From contig MHFU01000159.1 of NCBI GenBank assembly GCA_001804345.1, forward strand, positions 1-16,253: 16,253 bases of DNA. Direction: 5' to 3'. The translations under genes and the position numbers were made by a program. The stretch is from Omnitrophica bacterium RIFOXYB12_FULL_50_7. GTDB taxonomy: Bacteria; Omnitrophota; Omnitrophia; Omnitrophales; Aquincolibacteriaceae. Positions 13,061-16,253 of the stretch are shown piece after piece. Positions within the stretch are counted from its first letter, which is position 1, and each line of letters opens with the position of its first letter. A model generated the notes under the pieces. The model made no database searches and had not been told where the DNA came from. It was given only the letters and a program-made list of their open reading frames with translations.

Positions 13061-13324
13061 CTAGCTACGCGCGAGACGATGCAGATGCGCCGCGATAAAA
13101 GTCTGGTACTTAACGCCAAGCTTCGCCGCCTTTTCTTTGATCAGCATCATATCTTCGGAATTGACGCGCATATTGAGAACAGAGCCCTTTTTCCATTGAT
13201 CGATCGCTTCCTTAATCTTAAGGAATTCCGCCCGACTCACCGGGCGATAGCTGTCCGCTTCCCGCTCATATTTCTCTTCCTCAGGTGTTAATTTGATCTT
13301 ATCCGGATCTATTTTCCGTTTCAT
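13061..13324 (-). CDS. BrnA/CopG-like antitoxin
   Basis: An 87-residue protein starting at ATG 13324 (MKRKIDPDKIKL), with GGAGGG seven to eight bases upstream inside the end of the toxin gene; this site decides the start over an in-frame codon at 13342. The C-terminal part, VLNMRVNSEDMMLIKEKAAKLGVKYQTFIAAHLHRLA, has a ribbon-helix-helix layout (short strand then two helices) as in CopG/BrnA antitoxins; the N-terminal part is acidic and probably binds the toxin. It follows the toxin gene with the stop and start one base apart. It is expected to neutralise the toxin and to repress the shared promoter. Confidence 0.75.
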   Translation of the reverse strand: MKRKIDPDKIKLTPEEEKYEREADSYRPVSRAEFLKIKEAIDQWKKGSVLNMRVNSEDMMLIKEKAAKLGVKYQTFIAAHLHRLARS

Positions 13325-13325
13325 A

Positions 13326-13580
13326 TCACAACCCTCCTTCAAAATATTGCTTCGTATGTTTGCGACTCGGATAAAGTGTCTTCAAAAAAACTTCTTCTTC
13401 AGCGACAATGCAGGCAATAACCCAAACATAATTCTCATGCCAGTAAAACCAATGCCATTGATTCGGCCGCTTCAAGTTCTCTTTAATCCCGATCAATTCG
13501 CTCTTAAGCAGTTCCTCAAACGACACTCCACGCTGATATTTCAACACCCTGTCCTTTTCAACACACCATTTAACCTTCAC
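13326..13580 (-). CDS. BrnT-like toxin
   Basis: An 84-residue protein starting with GTG 13580. The pattern IKW-like strand (VKWCVEKDRVLKYQRGVSFEELL), the central WHWFYWHENYVWVIACIV and the ending EEEVFLKTLYPSRKHTKQY matches the BrnT-related RelE-fold toxins (VSFEE near the start and FLKT(I/L)xPSRKxT at the end). Such proteins are mRNA-cleaving or translation-blocking toxins encoded before their antitoxin, as here. Spacing to the antitoxin is one base. The exact subfamily is uncertain. Confidence 0.7.
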   Translation of the reverse strand: MKVKWCVEKDRVLKYQRGVSFEELLKSELIGIKENLKRPNQWHWFYWHENYVWVIACIVAEEEVFLKTLYPSRKHTKQYFEGGL

Positions 13581-13591
13581 GACTCACCCCA

Positions 13592-13620
13592 ATCATAGCA
13601 TGACTCTTTTGTATAGACAA
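13592..13620 (-). promoter_or_regulatory. Promoter of the toxin-antitoxin pair
   Basis: On the minus strand the -35 is TTGTCT (13620-13615) and the -10 is TATGAT (13597-13592) with exactly 17 bases between them, plus TGC before the -10. The toxin GTG is 11 bases downstream of the -10. Confidence 0.65.
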
Positions 13621-13630
13621 GTGTATTGTC
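13616..13630. promoter_or_regulatory. Candidate operator of the toxin-antitoxin promoter
   Basis: GACAAGTGTATTGTC is an inverted repeat with 5-bp arms (GACAA/TTGTC) that overlaps the -35 element. Position and symmetry suit autorepression by the ribbon-helix-helix antitoxin; this is inference. Confidence 0.45.
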
Positions 13631-13726
13631 ATTTACATTTGTTTATTACGCATATTTTATATCATTTTATGGCATTCTTCAAGCAAGGGTTATCCCGCCG
13701 AATTCTTTTATCGCCAGGGAAAACTA

Positions 13727-14152
13727 TCAGGAAAGAGAAAGGGAGAGGCGCTTCGGACAAACTTCTTTGACAAGAGGTTCGTTGAGTATTCTTTTGATCT
13801 TATTGAGGAGGGCTTCCGGCTTGTAGGGTTTCTGAAAATAGGCGCACACACCCCCTTCTCCCAGGAACTTTTCTTTGATCGTGTCATCCTCAACGCCCGT
13901 GATCACAATAATGGGGATCTGCGCCGTTGAAACGGCCAGCTTCAACCGCCTCAGGACCGTACTGCCATCCCCGCCTGGAATATTAAGATCGAGAAGGATC
14001 AAATCGGGCATGAATTTATGAGCCTTTCGGACAGCCTGGATACCGTCAATTGCATGTTCAACGGCTGAAAAACCCTCCCCCCGGAGGAAATCTTCCAGCA
14101 ATTCGGCGGCCTCTTTTTCGTCCTCAACGATCAGTATCTTTTTTTCATACAT
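13727..14152 (-). CDS. Single-domain response regulator (CheY-like)
   Basis: A 141-residue stand-alone receiver domain. The acidic pocket is Glu10-Asp11, the phospho-acceptor is Asp55 in LILLDLNIP, the switch Thr is residue 85 in VITG, and the conserved Lys108 is in YFQKPY. There is no output domain; a short basic tail follows the last helix. The start is ATG 14152, with GGAGG nine bases upstream and the fold beginning immediately; codons further upstream in frame are not family-like. It lies 68 bases downstream of gltX and may be co-transcribed. No sensor kinase is nearby, so it is an orphan regulator of unknown pathway. Confidence 0.88.
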   Translation of the reverse strand: MYEKKILIVEDEKEAAELLEDFLRGEGFSAVEHAIDGIQAVRKAHKFMPDLILLDLNIPGGDGSTVLRRLKLAVSTAQIPIIVITGVEDDTIKEKFLGEGGVCAYFQKPYKPEALLNKIKRILNEPLVKEVCPKRLSLSLS

Positions 14153-14220
14153 CTCAAGTATCCTCCATTTAAGATTTTCATTAACGATAGAAATTATAGA
14201 AAAAAAGCCGCAAAAGCGTC

Positions 14221-15639
14221 TCAGTCGAGAAAACCTTTGAGCCGCTTGAGGCAAATTTCTTTACCGAGAAGACTCATGAGTTCAAAAATACCGGGACTGG
14301 CGGTGCCACCTGTGAGAACAAATCGTAATGGGTGAATGATGTCCTTGGGCTTCAGGCCTGCGGCTTCGGCCACTTGCTTCGTTTTTTGATCTAACATTTC
14401 CACATCTTCGAAGTCCCCCACATCCTCAAGGACCTCTCCCAATTGCTTGAGAAGCCCTACCACGGACGCACTGTTTTTGATTTCCGCCATTAACTGCAAA
14501 TCTTTATACTCGGGCGAGGCAAAGAAATAAGCCGCCTGAACCTTCAGCTCTCCATAGGTCTGGATACGAGGCCGGTAAAGGGTGATAAGCTTCCGCCATT
14601 TCTCTTCCGGGACCGGATCGATCTTGTCCTGGCCTCTATCCTGACTTTTATTTTCTTTTCCATTAGGGTAGTCAGGATTGCCCCAATTTCCACGCGTTGG
14701 AAATTGATTGGTATTGGGACTAGCCCCATTAACCTTTAATTCTTTCGATGGAGAATGGGACTTTTCTTTCCAAAACTCCGTGATCTGTTTCTCATAGTCC
14801 TCGCCCGATATCGCACGAATGTGCTGGCCATTCACCCAAAGAAGTTTTTCGGGGTTAAATTGAGCATTCGATTTGATCACACGCTTGAGAGAAAATTGCT
14901 TCACAAGTTCCGGAAGTGAGAAAATCTCCTGGGGCGTTCCGGGATTCCAGCCAAGAAGCGCGAGATAATTAACGAGTCCCTGCGGGAGAAAACCTTTGTT
15001 GCGGTATTCTGAGACCGCCACCGCACCGTGGCGCTTGGAAAGCGGCGTGCCATCGGAGCCAAAAATGAGCGGCAGATGCGCGTATTTCGGCGATTTCCAT
15101 CCGAGCGCTTGCTGAAGCAGAATATGCCGGGGCGTGTTCGGAAGATGATCCTCCCCGCGCACTACATGAGTGATCCCCATGTCATGATCATCCACGATCA
15201 CAGCAAGATGAAAAACAGGGTATCCGTCGGATTTCATAATGACAAGATCATCGAATTCCTTCGAATCATAGGTCACTTCCCCGCGGACAATATCGTAGAC
15301 CTTGACCTCAGTTTTTGGGATCCTGAATTTGATGGCCCCTTCGAATTCATAGGCCAAACCTTTCGCGACTAGCTCCCGGGCGACTTCGCGATATCGATCA
15401 AGCCGCTTGCTTTGATGAACCAGATCTTCATCCCAATCAAGCCCGAGCCATTTCATCGAATCGAGGATCTCGCGCTCAAACTCAGGCATCGAACGCTGTT
15501 GGTCGGTGTCCTCAATACGAAGAAGGAATTTTCCGCCTTGCTGACGGGCATAGAGATAATTAAAAAGAGCGGTACGGACACCGCCAATATGGAGGAACCC
15601 CGTCGGGGATGGGGCAAATCGAACTCGAATGTCGGACAT
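14221..15639 (-). CDS. gltX: Glutamyl-tRNA synthetase with an in-frame repeat insertion
   Basis: A 472-residue class I synthetase charging tRNA-Glu. It shows FAPSPTGFLHIGG at 8-20 (HIGH motif variant), RIEDTD at 41-46, HVVRGEDHLPNTPRH at 158-171 and PLSKRHG at 199-205 (KMSKS motif). The start is ATG 15639 with GAGGT close upstream. Residues 307-334 (from SPNTNQFPTRGNW to KSQD) are exactly the 84 nt of repeat copy D, inserted in frame between the catalytic body and the helical anticodon-binding part. This stretch is Asn/Gly/Lys-rich and low in hydrophobics, so it is probably a surface loop. The rest is intact and the reading frame is kept, so the enzyme is likely functional. Confidence 0.96.
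   Translation of the reverse strand: MSDIRVRFAPSPTGFLHIGGVRTALFNYLYARQQGGKFLLRIEDTDQQRSMPEFEREILDSMKWLGLDWDEDLVHQSKRLDRYREVARELVAKGLAYEFEGAIKFRIPKTEVKVYDIVRGEVTYDSKEFDDLVIMKSDGYPVFHLAVIVDDHDMGITHVVRGEDHLPNTPRHILLQQALGWKSPKYAHLPLIFGSDGTPLSKRHGAVAVSEYRNKGFLPQGLVNYLALLGWNPGTPQEIFSLPELVKQFSLKRVIKSNAQFNPEKLLWVNGQHIRAISGEDYEKQITEFWKEKSHSPSKELKVNGASPNTNQFPTRGNWGNPDYPNGKENKSQDRGQDKIDPVPEEKWRKLITLYRPRIQTYGELKVQAAYFFASPEYKDLQLMAEIKNSASVVGLLKQLGEVLEDVGDFEDVEMLDQKTKQVAEAAGLKPKDIIHPLRFVLTGGTASPGIFELMSLLGKEICLKRLKGFLD
14638..14721 (-). repeat. Double-hairpin repeat, copy D (inside gltX)
   Basis: An 84-nt copy (28 codons). Hairpin 2 arms are ATCCTGACT at 14638-14646 and AGTCAGGAT at 14670-14678 (9 bp). Hairpin 1 arms are CAATTTCCA at 14684-14692 and TGGAAATTG at 14698-14706 (9 bp, loop CGCGT). 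Its text is closest to the outer copy B. Confidence 0.9.
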
Positions 15640-15683
15640 AAAGACCTCAGTCCTCAGACCACAGTAAAAACTCCCTTCCTCGC

Positions 15684-15700
15684 CTCTCCCTGAGGGAGAG
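15684..15700. repeat. Short palindrome upstream of gltX
   Basis: CTCTCCCTGAGGGAGAG has 8-bp arms around one base and is followed by GGCCAGAGTGAGGGG. It is a REP-like sequence of a kind seen in many bacterial genomes; it could also act as a terminator for transcription from the right, though no U-tract follows. Confidence 0.5.
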
Positions 15701-15786
15701 GGCCAGAGTGAGGGGATCTTGTTTTCAGTCTGCCGTCTGTAGTCGGTGGTTTGTAGTCTTAAAATTTTTAACGAGAATGAACATGA

Positions 15787-16188
15787 TCAACAAATACACG
15801 ACCGATTCTCGACCGTGTGGATAAGCGACTTGACGCGGTCAAGATCCAAGGGCTTGCGCAGACAGACCATCGCCCCAAGATGCAGGATCTCTTTTTCTTT
15901 GGACTCTGTTAGAAAACCCGAGATCAAAGCCACCGGCACCCGGCTGAAATGGCGGATCCGTTCCAGGACTTTTTTCCCATCCATAAAAGGCATCGCGGAA
16001 TCAAGGAAGACGAGATTGTAATGATGGGCCTGGATCTTCTGGAGCCCTTCTTTGCCGTTCAAGGCGCAATCCACTTCATGGCCTTCCTGCTCGAGGGTCT
16101 CGCGAAACTCCTCACAGATCATTTTTTCGTCATCGACGATCAATAGTTTGACGATGGGGCTACCCTTGGCTAAGGGGTCAGGCACCAT
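15787..16188 (-). CDS. Response regulator receiver protein
   Basis: A receiver-domain protein of about 133 residues. The fold begins VKLLIVDDEKM (acidic pair Asp-Asp), the phospho-acceptor Asp is in LVFLDSAMP, the switch Ser is in LISG and the Lys is in LRKPLD; it ends soon after the last helix, so there is no output domain. No natural start is seen directly before VKLLIVDD: the codons there are ATC and GTC. The nearest start codons are ATG 16188 and GTG 16230, both inside the palindrome at 16172-16221, neither with a ribosome binding site. The N-terminal residues therefore come from the repeat. It is an orphan regulator; no kinase is visible. Confidence 0.85.
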   Translation of the reverse strand: MVPDPLAKGSPIVKLLIVDDEKMICEEFRETLEQEGHEVDCALNGKEGLQKIQAHHYNLVFLDSAMPFMDGKKVLERIRHFSRVPVALISGFLTESKEKEILHLGAMVCLRKPLDLDRVKSLIHTVENRSCIC

Positions 16189-16221
16189 TTTAAGAAATCC
16201 GAAAATGGTGCCTGACCCCTT
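16172..16221. repeat. Perfect 20-bp-arm palindrome at the response-regulator start
   Basis: The arms 16172-16191 and 16202-16221 are exactly complementary (AAGGGGTCAGGCACCATTTT and its reverse complement) around a 10-base loop. The same GGGGTCAGGCACCATTTT text is, to my knowledge, a widespread palindromic repeat in many uncultured and proteobacterial genomes. It occupies the 5' end of the response regulator gene. Confidence 0.9.
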
Positions 16222-16253
16222 TTTGATCACTATTGGAAATCAGGGAATTTGAA

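Noticed and set aside
12162..13064. A 300-codon plus-strand open frame
   Set aside because: It is antisense to glnS and runs into repeat C; the minus strand carries clear GlnRS motifs, so this is a shadow frame.

Overview
The window reads as a piece of a Gram-negative, probably anaerobic, uncultured bacterium. A ferredoxin-linked 2-oxoacid oxidoreductase points to anaerobic or low-oxygen metabolism, and a TPR/beta-barrel secretin-like protein points to an outer membrane. The dense load of short palindromic repeats and a small GIY-YIG gene recall candidate-phylum genomes such as Omnitrophota, but that placement is only an impression and cannot be proven from the sequence.

Layout (almost everything on the minus strand). 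1-2941: korD-korA-korB-korC, a four-subunit 2-oxoacid:ferredoxin oxidoreductase whose last gene runs off the left edge. 3110-7175: a tightly packed five-gene operon of two small ferritin-like helical proteins, a membrane family-2 glycosyltransferase, a TPR plus outer-membrane-barrel protein (together a YaiP/YaiO- or PgaC/PgaA-like polysaccharide synthesis and export pair) and a yeast-Fcy1-like cytosine deaminase whose C-terminus has been cut off by a repeat. 7331-8190: a repeat cluster built around tRNA-Gln(CUG). An intact tRNA gene lies downstream of a duplicated, broken copy that carries hairpin inserts in its D-loop and T-loop, and a GIY-YIG endonuclease gene sits between the two. 8191-10293: accessory DNA with a membrane-protein fragment, nested palindromes and a YhcG/DUF1016 nuclease, bracketed by two copies of a 78-nt palindromic repeat. 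10294-16253: a MORN-type secreted protein, glnS, a BrnT/BrnA-like toxin-antitoxin pair, a single-domain response regulator, gltX and a second response regulator.

The most interesting signal is a dispersed, apparently mobile repeat family of about 80-84 nt that folds into two consecutive hairpins. Five copies are visible: one truncates the cytosine deaminase gene, one is nested inside another, one abuts the glnS promoter, and one lies in frame inside gltX as exactly 28 codons. The stems differ between copies but base pairing is kept, which argues for a structured element rather than chance similarity. A second, GC-rich two-hairpin insert family sits in the tRNA-Gln copy near the GIY-YIG gene. 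Other palindromes (78-nt element, 20-bp-arm palindrome at the right end) add to the picture of a genome repeatedly remodelled by short structured repeats.
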